In this document: positions 36,301-44,262 of the stretch, piece after piece
Layout: each line of letters starts with the position of its first letter
Numbering within the stretch: position 1 is the first letter of the stretch
DNA from: a bacterium
GTDB lineage: Bacteria > Planctomycetota > SZUA-567
Assembly (NCBI GenBank): GCA_003245715.1
Contig: QKCJ01000040.1
Span: 1-64,000 of the forward strand
Direction: 5' to 3'
DNA length: 64,000 bases
Made by a program: the position numbers and the translations under genes
Notes under the pieces: model-generated
What the model saw: the letters and a program-made list of their open reading frames with translations, nothing else
What the model was told of the DNA's origin: nothing
The model's database searches: none

Positions 36301-37167
36301 ACCGCTGTTTCAAATCACGTTACTTTATTGGCCTGTCACAAAATGGCGCGGGTGCAACTGGTTAATAATTCAAGTCCGACCAGTAGCGGCATGCCTTTTG
36401 TTGATGGTTATATCAACGGCACGCTGGTCAATGACAGCAATGATTTTTACAGCGAAAAACTATATCGGCTTGAAGGCCCGGCGCACTGCTTTGCATATAC
36501 CGCTGATAATATTCCGGTCAGTCCGCCGATGAGCAGAGAACAATTTGGTTATAATGATGATGATATTCTTCTTGTGTCAGGTGCAAACTTCTACAAAATA
36601 ATCCCGGAGTTAATGGAGCTTTGGGCAGGAGTTCTGGCAAGACAACCAAAGGCGAAACTGATTCTCATGCCATTTAGCCGGGCATGGAGTCCGTCATATC
36701 CGGAGAAGATTTTTGTTAAGACCTTTACGGAAGTTATCAAGCGTTGCGGCGCTTCGCCTGAGCAACTTGTTATCCGCGAAAATCTGCCTAATCGCAATGC
36801 CGTGATTGAGCTGATTAAAATATGTGACCTCTGTCTTGACGCTGTGCCATATTCCGGCGCCAACTCGGTTGTCGATCCGCTTGAGGCAGGCAAGCCTATC
36901 GTCTGTGTTAAAGGTCATACTTTCCGTAACGATCAGGGCCCCGGCATCCTTCGCTCTGCCGGACTTGAGGAGCTTATTGCCAGCGACAATGATGATTACA
37001 TTGCAAAAGTTCTTAAGCTTGTCGGGGATAAAGATTATTACAGCGACGTCTGCGTCAGGATAACCAGTATTATGAATGACCAGCCGTTCTTCCTTGACCG
37101 TAAGGCATTCGGCGAAAAAGTCGCGGAGGTTTACAAGCAGTCATGGCAGGATTATCTGGCAAAATAA
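33382..37167 (+). CDS. Triple-module glycosyltransferase (RgpF-like + GT2 + GT41/OGT-like)
   Basis: A 1261-residue cytoplasmic protein. Residues ~50-330 resemble rhamnan-synthesis protein F (IAVVIHAFYPELLDEYI, NRGRDIAPFLIEAG, YDLVCKLHTKKS). Residues ~354-600 are a GT2 GT-A domain (FSVMIPVYNP, then VEVVDDCST-like strand and HILHQDDV with the Asp pair). A helical, TPR-like linker spans ~600-885. Residues ~887-1261 resemble the SPINDLY/O-GlcNAc transferase catalytic region (IRIGFLNGHFG, DAVPYSGANSVVDPLEAGKP, GILRSAGLEELIA). The start at 33382 follows TATGGAGTTTT; an ATG at 33292 would add 30 unlikely residues. It probably glycosylates a surface polysaccharide or protein; the acceptor is unknown. 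It stands alone, without other polysaccharide genes. Confidence 0.85.
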   Translation: MTQYKYKWLPDSFPPKDKVEAESSSGLALSFSGGKITQPKAVGKPVAPSGNSLKIAVVIHAFYPELLDEYIARLKNIQSGFDVFITAPEDKMAAAEAKFSGAFGKERIKSLVSQNRGRDIAPFLIEAGKHLSGYDLVCKLHTKKSTHAQYGKDWAIGIIDSLIGSAQRVSAILDDFRNDPTLGFVCPSLSAVQIWGFNLPGAQLLAGRLGIGINLQMNVFCSGSMFWFRPQALSNILDYHFRYEDFAEEGGQEDGTLAHMIERMTLSCVSNNNFTWTELPPSETTVDICSYWSHMMTHWKGLVEYNKTLGLRAQGALAACRELPGEALTGRNSNLPEVIALPLPEDWKQKTDKPFFSVMIPVYNPQEKYLVETIKSVLKAMPADIPAQIEVVDDCSTTVDVKKIVAMAGEGKVIYTCNKNNLGLLDNWHECVRRSEGEWVHILHQDDVVYPDYYKKMREGLLGNPEAGMGYCRPSHINENSQRIFEYWKERETPGIAENWLINVVRRLPVQFACIVVRRDVYAVLGGYCTQAGHASDWEMWIRIASCYPVFYHPEIMAAFRVHNLSESGRSSSAAKNINDTNSAIDIVSKYLPREYNHWLAHARDYYANSALAQAKNFLQQRDIASANALIDAGLRLRPSAQFIQQFQQLRQADNNTGRITPEVLNNISTSLAAAPDNSDLLDKLRQARAQISQQILNTASDDFIKTGYATYMPFVTALNNSPLRSFPLLEQESANIRQIVSNIKCVDKQNINLNLFVILTLYTHAYKSGLAPADMPLATPLRELVLTFMFRPPEVFTEVGDADRFALHIKDATIMLHDLIVNDPASELAKACSNFFAQNENYISVYFNSLNLREAYMAKAQIITHCLKLNSYPIDWTPKKRKNSQSKIRIGFLNGHFGPQTETYTSLPYFEHLDKKTFEVTLISLTEFNTPLAQYCGSRVDHTVVVQPQQLPMAVDKIRSLDLDVLVFGTNITAVSNHVTLLACHKMARVQLVNNSSPTSSGMPFVDGYINGTLVNDSNDFYSEKLYRLEGPAHCFAYTADNIPVSPPMSREQFGYNDDDILLVSGANFYKIIPELMELWAGVLARQPKAKLILMPFSRAWSPSYPEKIFVKTFTEVIKRCGASPEQLVIRENLPNRNAVIELIKICDLCLDAVPYSGANSVVDPLEAGKPIVCVKGHTFRNDQGPGILRSAGLEELIASDNDDYIAKVLKLVGDKDYYSDVCVRITSIMNDQPFFLDRKAFGEKVAEVYKQSWQDYLAK

Positions 37168-37221
37168 ATTCAGGCCGGATTTAATAATCATAAGTCGCGG
37201 CTATTTTAAATAACCTTACGG

Positions 37222-38067
37222 TTAGATCTTGTTACTGCCGGAATTTTCTTTTCGGTACTGGTTTGGCGTAAAGCCGACGATTTTCTTGAATTGTTTTGAG
37301 AAGAAGAAAACGTCAGAGTAGCCGAGGATTTTGGCAATCGCCTTTATCGGCAAAGGTGTTTCCAGCAGTAACTGGCAGGCGTGGCGGACTCGCCAGTCAA
37401 TGATGAATTCTTGCGGTCGTTTGGAGGTGTAGGCTTTAAACTGTTCGGCAAAATATCCGACACTAATCCCAAGGTTTTCTGCCATCTCTTTTATGGACGG
37501 GAGGTTTACCGGGTTCTCGCTTATTCTTTTTGCCAGCTGGTAGATCCCGGCATCAAGCGGCTCCCACTCTTCAGGGCGTTTAACTTCCTCCCGTTTTTTT
37601 TCCGTTTCGCTGATTATCTCAAGCAGCAGCGTATGCAGCAAGCTGTTGGCGTGTACGCGGTCTGCACTTTTCAGCGCAGTCATTAAAGATACCGCGCCGC
37701 TGGATAATTCATGGAATTTGTTGAAAAAACCTTCGATCCAATTCGGTTCAAGCCAGGGGATGAACTCTGGTATGTGCTTGAAATGCTCGCCCGTTGAAGG
37801 GGGGGTGAACTTGAAGCGGAGAATGCTTATTCTTAACGGTTTTTTGCGGCTATACCAGGTTTCCGGGTGCAGTCGCGGGGAAAACCAGAAAATACTGCCC
37901 CGCTTGAAACGCGTCTTCTCGCCATTTAAATTTACCCACCCCGTCCCCTGATGGATAAACCACAATACCTCATCATACATACCGGGAGATTTGCCTTTCT
38001 TCGGCATTATGTGGTGGGTTGCAGCCCCAATGTACTGAATGTCATCTGGTCTTAGTATGTATTCCAT
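37222..38067 (-). CDS. AraC-family transcriptional regulator
   Basis: An N-terminal cupin-like domain (HQGTGWVNLNGEKTRFKRGS, about residues 34-53) precedes a C-terminal AraC DNA-binding domain (about 175-275) with MAENLGISVGYFAEQFKAY and ILGYSDVFFFSKQFKKIVGF. It is divergent from the GH42-like gene at 38206, its likely target. A consensus -10 lies only 6 bases before the ATG, and no Shine-Dalgarno sequence is visible, so its mRNA may be leaderless. Confidence 0.9.
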   Translation of the reverse strand: MEYILRPDDIQYIGAATHHIMPKKGKSPGMYDEVLWFIHQGTGWVNLNGEKTRFKRGSIFWFSPRLHPETWYSRKKPLRISILRFKFTPPSTGEHFKHIPEFIPWLEPNWIEGFFNKFHELSSGAVSLMTALKSADRVHANSLLHTLLLEIISETEKKREEVKRPEEWEPLDAGIYQLAKRISENPVNLPSIKEMAENLGISVGYFAEQFKAYTSKRPQEFIIDWRVRHACQLLLETPLPIKAIAKILGYSDVFFFSKQFKKIVGFTPNQYRKENSGSNKI

Positions 38068-38073
38068 AAATTT

Positions 38074-38102
38074 ATTATATGCGATTAGTACAAAAACAAC
38101 AA
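38074..38102 (-). promoter_or_regulatory. Putative promoter giving a leaderless AraC-regulator mRNA
   Basis: On the minus strand TTGTTG (38102-38097) and TATAAT (38079-38074) are 17 bases apart. The -10 ends 6 bases before the ATG at 38067, so transcription would begin at or beside the start codon. There is no ribosome-binding site in between. Confidence 0.5.
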
Positions 38103-38205
38103 GTATTAATCCATATTATAAAATTAGCATACTTTTAAACTTGCGGTAAGCTTAGTGTGTGGAATTTGCTCTTTGATATTCTGGCCTGCACTTTAGGAGT
38201 TTGAT

Positions 38206-40041
38206 TTGAAACCATATTTTTCATACCGTTCATTTCAGCGCGAGCTGACAACTGTGACCCAGTTTTATCAGCAGGGGGTTGATACTATCTGCCTGACAGT
38301 CTCAAACGGCCTATGCAGTCTCGGGACGCCGTACTGCGAATTTCCGCCGACCTGGCTGGCTCCGGGGAAATTCGATTTTTCTCCACTGAAGGCGCAGATT
38401 GAGGAAGTTCTTGAGATTAATCCGGACTTCAAGATCGTACTGAGTATTGATCTTAACACTCCTCACTGGTGGACTAAGGCGCAGTCGCTCTGGGATGAGG
38501 AGACACATTATGAGACCTTCAATCAGCTTGGGCAGGTCGCCTCCAATGAAAAATGGCGGGCAGATACTTCCGAGTATCTCAAGCTGCTTCTTGAATTTAC
38601 TGAAGAGAATTACGCAGATAGTATTTTTCAGTACAACCTTTTATGCGGCGGGACGACAGAGTGGTACGATCATTCAAAAGGCAGGGAAAGTTCTTCCCGG
38701 CGTGCGGCGTACCGCAGGTGGTGTCTTGACAATAATGAAGCTGACCCGGTTGATATTCCGGTGCAGTCTGTACGTGAGCAGGCCGGGCATAATATGCTGC
38801 GTGATCCGCAGGAAGATCATGAAGCTATCCGTTATATAAAATTCTGTAACTGGCAGGTAGCCAATACCATACTTTTTTACGCAGGGAAAGCACGTGCCGT
38901 TGTCGGTAAGCGGGTGACTATCGGCGCTTATTACGGTTATACCTTGCTGCCGATTAAGCGCATCAACCATAGCGTTATGGATTTTGACCAACTCCTTGAG
39001 TCTGAAGATCTTGACGTGATCCTCGGTATCGGCACTTACGGCCCGGAGCGGCAGATCGGCGGAGCCAGCGGCTTTCTGCAGCCGGTTGACAGTGCGCGGG
39101 CCAACAGTAAACATTATGTTCATGAGTGTGACCAGAAAACCCATGCCATGAACCAGCATATCGGCAAGTATGTCTGCGCCAATTTCAGTGCCAACTGGAA
39201 GTCGGAAAAAGAGGTGATTGCCGGTATCAAACGTGAATTCTGTATCTGTCTGCTCAGAAATGTTTCAATGTGGCTCTTTGATATGTGGGGGCATTTTTAT
39301 GACGGGGAGAATGTGCATAATACTATCGGTAAGCTGAGTAAGCTCTGGAATGACCACGCTGGGGATCATGCGCAGATTGCCGAGGTTGCGATGTTCATCG
39401 ATCAGGATTCCTGGTTTTACTGTAACCCCCAAGCCCCTGAGGTCTATAAATACTCGCACAGAGTTATGGAGATCCTCGGCCATATCGGCGCTCCGGTTGA
39501 GTTCTATTCTTTCAGGGATATTGCCCGAATTGATCTGTCTCGCTTAAGGTATGTTGTACTGCCGAACCTCTTTGCTGTTGATGCGGCGAAGATGAAAATC
39601 CTGCGGGAGCGGGTCTTTTGCGATGGGAGACATGTGCTCTGGTTTGACCGGGCTGGCGTCATTAATGATGATGTTTATTCTGAGGATAATGTTGAAAAAC
39701 TCACCGGCATCCCGTTTGGTGAAAGCGGTCTGGTTATTAGGGAGATGGACGGTTGGACCTCGCTACAGACCTCACAACCGATTGATGACACCGCGGTTAT
39801 AAGGGAGCAGATTAAAGCGGCAGGCGTTCATGTTTATGTGGACGGTGACAGCCCGGTCTGGGCGGCGGGCGATTATGTCGCCGTGCATTCAGGCAAAGAC
39901 CAGATTTTGAAAATAAAGCTTAAACGTAGTACAGAAAAAGTTCAGGAGGTTTTCAGCGGCAGGGAAATAGAAGTCCTCGGAGACTATTTTGAAGAAAAAA
40001 TTACCGCCCCAGACACCCGGCTTTATAAAATAATTACTTGA
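38206..40041 (+). CDS. GH42-like (clan GH-A) glycosidase, probably intracellular
   Basis: The 611-residue protein lacks a signal peptide. The first ~370 residues look like a TIM barrel: CEFPPTWLAPGKFDFSPLKA is typical of GH42-like entry strands, Glu in LCGGTTEWYD (about residue 151) is a candidate acid/base, and Glu in YVHECDQKTH (about 307) a candidate nucleophile. The second part (about 390-540) resembles the trimerisation/Rossmann-like domain of GH42 beta-galactosidases (YVVLPNLFAVDAAKM). The start is TTG with AGGAG 7 bases upstream. It lies opposite an AraC regulator. Substrate is unknown; the call beyond clan GH-A is moderate. Confidence 0.65.
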   Translation: MKPYFSYRSFQRELTTVTQFYQQGVDTICLTVSNGLCSLGTPYCEFPPTWLAPGKFDFSPLKAQIEEVLEINPDFKIVLSIDLNTPHWWTKAQSLWDEETHYETFNQLGQVASNEKWRADTSEYLKLLLEFTEENYADSIFQYNLLCGGTTEWYDHSKGRESSSRRAAYRRWCLDNNEADPVDIPVQSVREQAGHNMLRDPQEDHEAIRYIKFCNWQVANTILFYAGKARAVVGKRVTIGAYYGYTLLPIKRINHSVMDFDQLLESEDLDVILGIGTYGPERQIGGASGFLQPVDSARANSKHYVHECDQKTHAMNQHIGKYVCANFSANWKSEKEVIAGIKREFCICLLRNVSMWLFDMWGHFYDGENVHNTIGKLSKLWNDHAGDHAQIAEVAMFIDQDSWFYCNPQAPEVYKYSHRVMEILGHIGAPVEFYSFRDIARIDLSRLRYVVLPNLFAVDAAKMKILRERVFCDGRHVLWFDRAGVINDDVYSEDNVEKLTGIPFGESGLVIREMDGWTSLQTSQPIDDTAVIREQIKAAGVHVYVDGDSPVWAAGDYVAVHSGKDQILKIKLKRSTEKVQEVFSGREIEVLGDYFEEKITAPDTRLYKIIT

Positions 40042-40177
40042 CCGGCAGAGAGCTAAGTGTGTAAGTACTTTTCCTGTATGTAAATAGAAATATTGGTTGC
40101 GATCGGACAAATTTAAAGAACAAAGGCAAATTCAGCTAAAAAATATGAGTAAAATTTGATTAGCAGGAATTTTGGAG

Positions 40178-40213
40178 TAATGTTTAATTGTGCAATTATT
40201 TGTTTGAACATTA
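40178..40213. promoter_or_regulatory. Nested palindrome upstream of the GntR regulator (putative operator)
   Basis: A 14-base near-palindrome TAATTG-TG-CAATTA (40185-40198) lies inside a second, longer inverted pair TAATGTT (40178-40184) and AACATTA (40207-40213). The element ends 18 bases before the regulator's ATG, fitting an autoregulatory operator overlapping its promoter. A related AATTGTTAAAACAAT sequence occurs just after that gene, near 41325. Confidence 0.5.
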
Positions 40214-40231
40214 CATCTTTAGGTTTGGATT

Positions 40232-41323
40232 ATGAATACTTATCAGAAGGATATTTACAACCATATTCTTGAGGACATTGTCAGCGGGAAGTTGGCTGTC
40301 GGGAGTAAGCTGCCGACTGAGACAGCATTGAGCAAGCTTCACAGTACCAACCGCATGAACGCGCATTATGCGCTTAAGAAGCTTGAGGAGCGCGGGATTT
40401 TATGGCGCAACAAGCGGCATGGAACCTATGTTGGCAAGGTGCCGAATATCGTGACCCTTGGCGAGCTGAAGTGCGTCAATGCCAAGAGGGTCTGTATTAT
40501 CAACAATAATTTGGAGTGCAATAATAGCCTGCACTGGAACTATCGTATTGTGCGTTGTTTTGAACAGGGGCTGGATAAATATGATGTTGAAATCGTACAC
40601 CGTGATACCTCTCGTGTAGACAGCTATGACAGTTTGCATAAATGTATTCAGGAGGTGGCAAGTGAGGGTTATAACGCTCTTTTGATTGTCAGTGATTATC
40701 TGACCGACAAGATTCTGAGCGAGCATCCGGAATTGCTTTTCAAATTCCATAATAATGTTTTCATGTATAACCGCGGTACATCATTATTGAATGAATGGCC
40801 TTACAGCACGGTTTCAGTTAATCTTTTTAACGAAGGTGTAATGGCGGCTGAGTATCTGATTGGTAAGGGTTACGAAAATATTGTCTATGTGTACAAGGAT
40901 AAAGACCGGTTCTGGACAAAAGAGCGTTACAGAGGGCTGGAGTATGGGCTTATGCGTGGTTCGGAAGGAAAGATAAAGCCGGTTAAGCTTATATTTGATG
41001 AGTACGAAAAGGACGAGTTTAAATTTGAAGAAATTATAAAACTCGACAATGTTGCGGCAGTCGGTGCGAATGATAAACTTGGTGTTGGTGTAATGGAGTT
41101 TATGGCTGAAAAGGGATATAAGGCCGGTAGCGCTTATGGCCTGATGGGTTTTGATGATGACCCGCGTTACAGGGGTTATAATCTGACGACGATCTCTCCG
41201 CCGCTTGAGGCTATTGGCGAGGAGCTTGCCAGACAGATAGTAAATTGTCTTGATAATAAAGGCAGCGACAAAACGATGCAGATGAAAATTGACTCAAAGC
41301 TTGTATGTCGTGAGACCTGTTAA
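40232..41323 (+). CDS. GntR-type regulator with LacI-like sugar-binding domain
   Basis: Residues 1-70 form a GntR winged helix (ILEDIVSGKLAVGSKLPTET, ALKKLEERGILWRNKRHGTY). Residues 80-363 are a periplasmic-binding-protein-like effector domain as in LacI/AraR regulators (RVCIINNNLECNN, GVMAAEYLIGKGYENIVYVY, and MGFDDDPRYRGYNLTTISPP). The architecture matches AraR-type repressors released by sugars. It precedes the SGNH hydrolase gene by 65 bases and carries a palindrome in front of it, so it probably controls itself and nearby glycan genes. Confidence 0.9.
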   Translation: MNTYQKDIYNHILEDIVSGKLAVGSKLPTETALSKLHSTNRMNAHYALKKLEERGILWRNKRHGTYVGKVPNIVTLGELKCVNAKRVCIINNNLECNNSLHWNYRIVRCFEQGLDKYDVEIVHRDTSRVDSYDSLHKCIQEVASEGYNALLIVSDYLTDKILSEHPELLFKFHNNVFMYNRGTSLLNEWPYSTVSVNLFNEGVMAAEYLIGKGYENIVYVYKDKDRFWTKERYRGLEYGLMRGSEGKIKPVKLIFDEYEKDEFKFEEIIKLDNVAAVGANDKLGVGVMEFMAEKGYKAGSAYGLMGFDDDPRYRGYNLTTISPPLEAIGEELARQIVNCLDNKGSDKTMQMKIDSKLVCRETC

Positions 41324-41388
41324 TTGTTAAAACAATAATTATTAAAATTTAAATATATCAGGTTAGGTAATCGGTGGGAGAAATGAAG

Positions 41389-42744
41389 ATGCTTGGAGTT
41401 ATGGCAAATAAATTTGGAATGTTTTTTAAAGTTGCGACAATATTTTCACTGGTTTCTCTTGCGGCTTTTGCCGGCGAAGGTGGGGACAGTAAAGCAGCAG
41501 AATGTGTTGCCAGAGACGGTCTGCCGAATTTTCTGAAGAAATGTGAAGAAGGCAAGGATATTAAAATAGCCTATCTGGGAGGGAGTATAACAGCGCAGGA
41601 AGGCTGGCGCGTGCAGAGTCTGGCGCTTTTCAGGAAGCTTTACCCTAAGGCGAAATTTGAAGAAATCAATGCTGCTATTGGCGGCACTGGTTCAGATTTT
41701 GGTGTTTACCGTCTGCAAAAGGATGTCTTGAATTTCAAGCCTGATTTGCTCTTTGTTGAATTTGCCACCAATGACGGCAATAGGAGAGACACAAAATATA
41801 TGGAGAGCATCGTCCGCAATACATGGAAGACTTTCCCTGCTTGTGATATTTGTTTTGTCTATACTGTTGCCGGCAATAAAGCACAAGCGGCACTTGAAAA
41901 TGGCGAGTTGTATACCGCCGCCAGAGCCCATGAAGCGGTTGCCAGCCATTATGGCATCCCGACAATTCATATGGGCGTGAAAGCAGCGGAGCTTGCCAGG
42001 GCGGGTAAGCTTGAGTGGAAGGCGAAGATGGGGAAGATGGAGCAGGTTTCCGGCGACGCGCTAAACATAAAATCTGATATTAATGTGAACAGTAACGGCA
42101 AGATCCCATTCTCAAGAGACGGGGTTCATCCGTATCTTGATACAGGACATAAGCTTTATACCGAGGCGATTGCCAATTCAATTCCAAAGATCAAAGACGC
42201 CGGCAAACAGGCTGCACTGCATGATAAATTACCCGCGCCAATTACAAATGACAATATTGACAGTTGCACTTACTATGATATGTCAATGCTGAATAAGAAA
42301 GGCGAGTGGGCTGATGTGTCAGATCCGGCAGAGGGTTATAAATTCAAAGGCGCAGACAGGCTTCCGTCAATATGGAGAGGTGCTCCTGGAGCTGAGCTGT
42401 CATTTGAATTCACCGGAAAAAGCATTCTTCTTTATATGTTGAAGGGGCCGGGGAGCGGACAGATTGAAATTGATATTGATGGTCAAAAGCAGAAGCTTCG
42501 GTTGTTCGACGCCTGGTCAAGCTATTGGCGGCTTTCTGCAAATGTCATAAAAAGCGGCTTAAGTCCTGCCAAAGTACATTCTATTAAAATTAAAGTGCTT
42601 GCAGAAGAATTTGATAAAGAAGAGGTGTTCAAGCAGTATAAACAGGAAAAACGGTATGCCCAAACACCTAAAGAGGCTTATAAGCCGATTGACTGTCTGC
42701 TTGCCGGAGTAAGTATTGAAGGTGGTGAGATAAAGAGCAAATAA
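41389..42744 (+). CDS. Secreted SGNH/GDSL hydrolase
   Basis: Probably an exported carbohydrate esterase that removes acyl groups from glycans. A signal peptide occupies residues 1-~28 (MFFKVATIFSLVSLAAFAGE). SGNH block I is AYLGGSITAQEGW (Ser nucleophile in GGS), block II is IGGTGSDFGVYRL, block III is FVEFATNDG (Asn), and block V is RDGVHPYLDTGH (Asp/His). The last ~150 residues form a beta-rich accessory domain. The ATG at 41389 has GGGAG 8 bases upstream; ATGs at 41383 and 41401 are too close to it or to a weaker site. It follows the GntR-type regulator. Confidence 0.88.
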   Translation: MLGVMANKFGMFFKVATIFSLVSLAAFAGEGGDSKAAECVARDGLPNFLKKCEEGKDIKIAYLGGSITAQEGWRVQSLALFRKLYPKAKFEEINAAIGGTGSDFGVYRLQKDVLNFKPDLLFVEFATNDGNRRDTKYMESIVRNTWKTFPACDICFVYTVAGNKAQAALENGELYTAARAHEAVASHYGIPTIHMGVKAAELARAGKLEWKAKMGKMEQVSGDALNIKSDINVNSNGKIPFSRDGVHPYLDTGHKLYTEAIANSIPKIKDAGKQAALHDKLPAPITNDNIDSCTYYDMSMLNKKGEWADVSDPAEGYKFKGADRLPSIWRGAPGAELSFEFTGKSILLYMLKGPGSGQIEIDIDGQKQKLRLFDAWSSYWRLSANVIKSGLSPAKVHSIKIKVLAEEFDKEEVFKQYKQEKRYAQTPKEAYKPIDCLLAGVSIEGGEIKSK

Positions 42745-42780
42745 TGATTATAACCTCTCAATCAGTTTTAAGGTAATCAG

Positions 42781-43150
42781 ATGAAAGACGCGCTTGAGAT
42801 TCTGAAGAACAATTCGGTTTTATGGTTGAAGCTTGGGTGTTGCTATGACTAGCCGCGTCGGGATGAAAATTGCTAGAAGATATTGTTTGATGAGGATTTT
42901 AATCGGTTTACCAGAATACAGAAAGATTTTACAGGCTAAGGTGGATGCAGGAAAATTTGATTATACCCTGACCGATAAGGTGCTTGATGCTGTCTTTAAA
43001 GAAGATCCCGATATTTATTATATACCGCGGATAAAGCTAAATATGCCGATTGCCTGGTGTAAGGAAAATTCTGAAAAGGTTTTTGTGTGTTATGATGGAA
43101 ACGACTTCTATAGTGCGGTACCTCTTCTTGAGTCGGAGCATTTAAACTGA
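42781..43150 (+). pseudogene. Decayed glycosidase remnant (GH42-like fragment)
   Basis: An ATG frame at 42781 reads MKDALEILKNNSVLWLKLGC, then meets TAG at 42850. The same frame continues plausibly beyond the stop (PRRDENC, stop, KILFDEDFNRFTRIQK), and a +1 frame carries on from about 42935 with DYTLTDKVLDAVFKEDPDIY, YYIPRIKLNMPIAWC and VFVCYDG to a stop at 43148-43150. Together they read like one N-terminal glycosidase segment broken by two stops and a frameshift. The family call rests on remembered similarity to GH42-like proteins and is tentative; the broken state is plain. Confidence 0.55.
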
Positions 43151-43330
43151 TTTATGAGAAGGACCGGTTGTAAACTGTATGTAGGCGCAGGAAATATAGT
43201 TTCTGTCGACAACAGGTCCGAGTATGGATGTGAAAATGGGGTTACATCATACACGTTAAAGTAACGCTGTTGTGCTTTCGTTTAGTCATAAAAATGGTTC
43301 GCATTTGACTGGCAAATTTTATACAAGGAA

Positions 43331-44086
43331 ATGATGGTGAATGCTATGAATACGAAAAAGTTCACCCTGATTGAGATGCTGGTTGTTATTGCAATTATTT
43401 CGATACTTGCCAGCTTGCTCATGCCTACGCTTAAGAAATCATTGGATCTTTCATATCAGTTGCAGTGCGCAAATAATCTCAAGCAGATCGGCTCGGCAAT
43501 ACATGTTTATATCAGCGATTATAATTTCTGGCCCTGGCCGACCCGTAACAGTAATAACGGCAAGCGCTGGTTTGAACTTATGGCCGAAGGCCGATATCTG
43601 GGAAGTTTGACCAATCCTCCGAGTGGGCTTCTTTCACTGCGCTGCAAGATGCATGCTCAATGTACGTCTAGCCCGGGCAGCAATAATCCGATAAATTCCT
43701 ATGTTATGGTTGGTACAGCCACAACATCCGGCACTCCGCCTGTTCCGTGGACAGGCATGTATGGCATATCTTCAAGTATCGATACCGGACTAGGTCCTAA
43801 CACTCTGGCTAATGTTTTAAGTCCGTCCAGAAAGGTCGGCGTGATTGAGCGATGCATAAAAGATGATTATGGTTCAGGTGAGATCAGGGATATGCGGGCT
43901 CTTTATAACAGCGGGGCATCTAGCGAATATCTTGCCCCGATACATATCAATGCTTTAAACGCCATGTTCATTGACTCACACGTTGAGAGTATGGACTCGA
44001 GCAGGGTTGACTGTTTTGGTGACGCCACAGCATCAGGGATTGGTGGGAAAATCTGGAAAGATCTTTTTGCGATAAATTTCAAGTAG
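43331..44086 (+). CDS. Type II secretion/type IV pilin-like protein with prepilin signal
   Basis: The N-terminus carries KKFTLIEMLVVIAIIS followed by a hydrophobic helix: a prepilin-type signal with Glu at +5 of the mature protein, in which Lys rather than Gly precedes the Phe cleavage site. CANNLKQIGSAIHVYISDYN after the helix and the C-terminal HINALNAMFIDSHVESMD are typical of the many pseudopilin-like/DUF1559-type proteins of Lentisphaerota and Planctomycetota. It may be a surface or secretion-associated protein involved in glycan handling. In-frame ATGs at 43331, 43334 and 43346 make the exact start uncertain; AAGGA lies near the first two. Confidence 0.85.
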   Translation: MMVNAMNTKKFTLIEMLVVIAIISILASLLMPTLKKSLDLSYQLQCANNLKQIGSAIHVYISDYNFWPWPTRNSNNGKRWFELMAEGRYLGSLTNPPSGLLSLRCKMHAQCTSSPGSNNPINSYVMVGTATTSGTPPVPWTGMYGISSSIDTGLGPNTLANVLSPSRKVGVIERCIKDDYGSGEIRDMRALYNSGASSEYLAPIHINALNAMFIDSHVESMDSSRVDCFGDATASGIGGKIWKDLFAINFK

Positions 44087-44262
44087 AAGATGCATGTTTT
44101 ATTTAAACAGAAAATTGTGCTTTGATTCTAATGCCAATTGTAATTGTTGTTATTTGAATAACAGCCTTTTCCGCAAATTTTGTTAATAATGTTTGATTTG
44201 GTCTTATTGCGTCTAAGCAGGGATCATTGTGCTTATATACAATATAAATAAGGAGATCTGTA

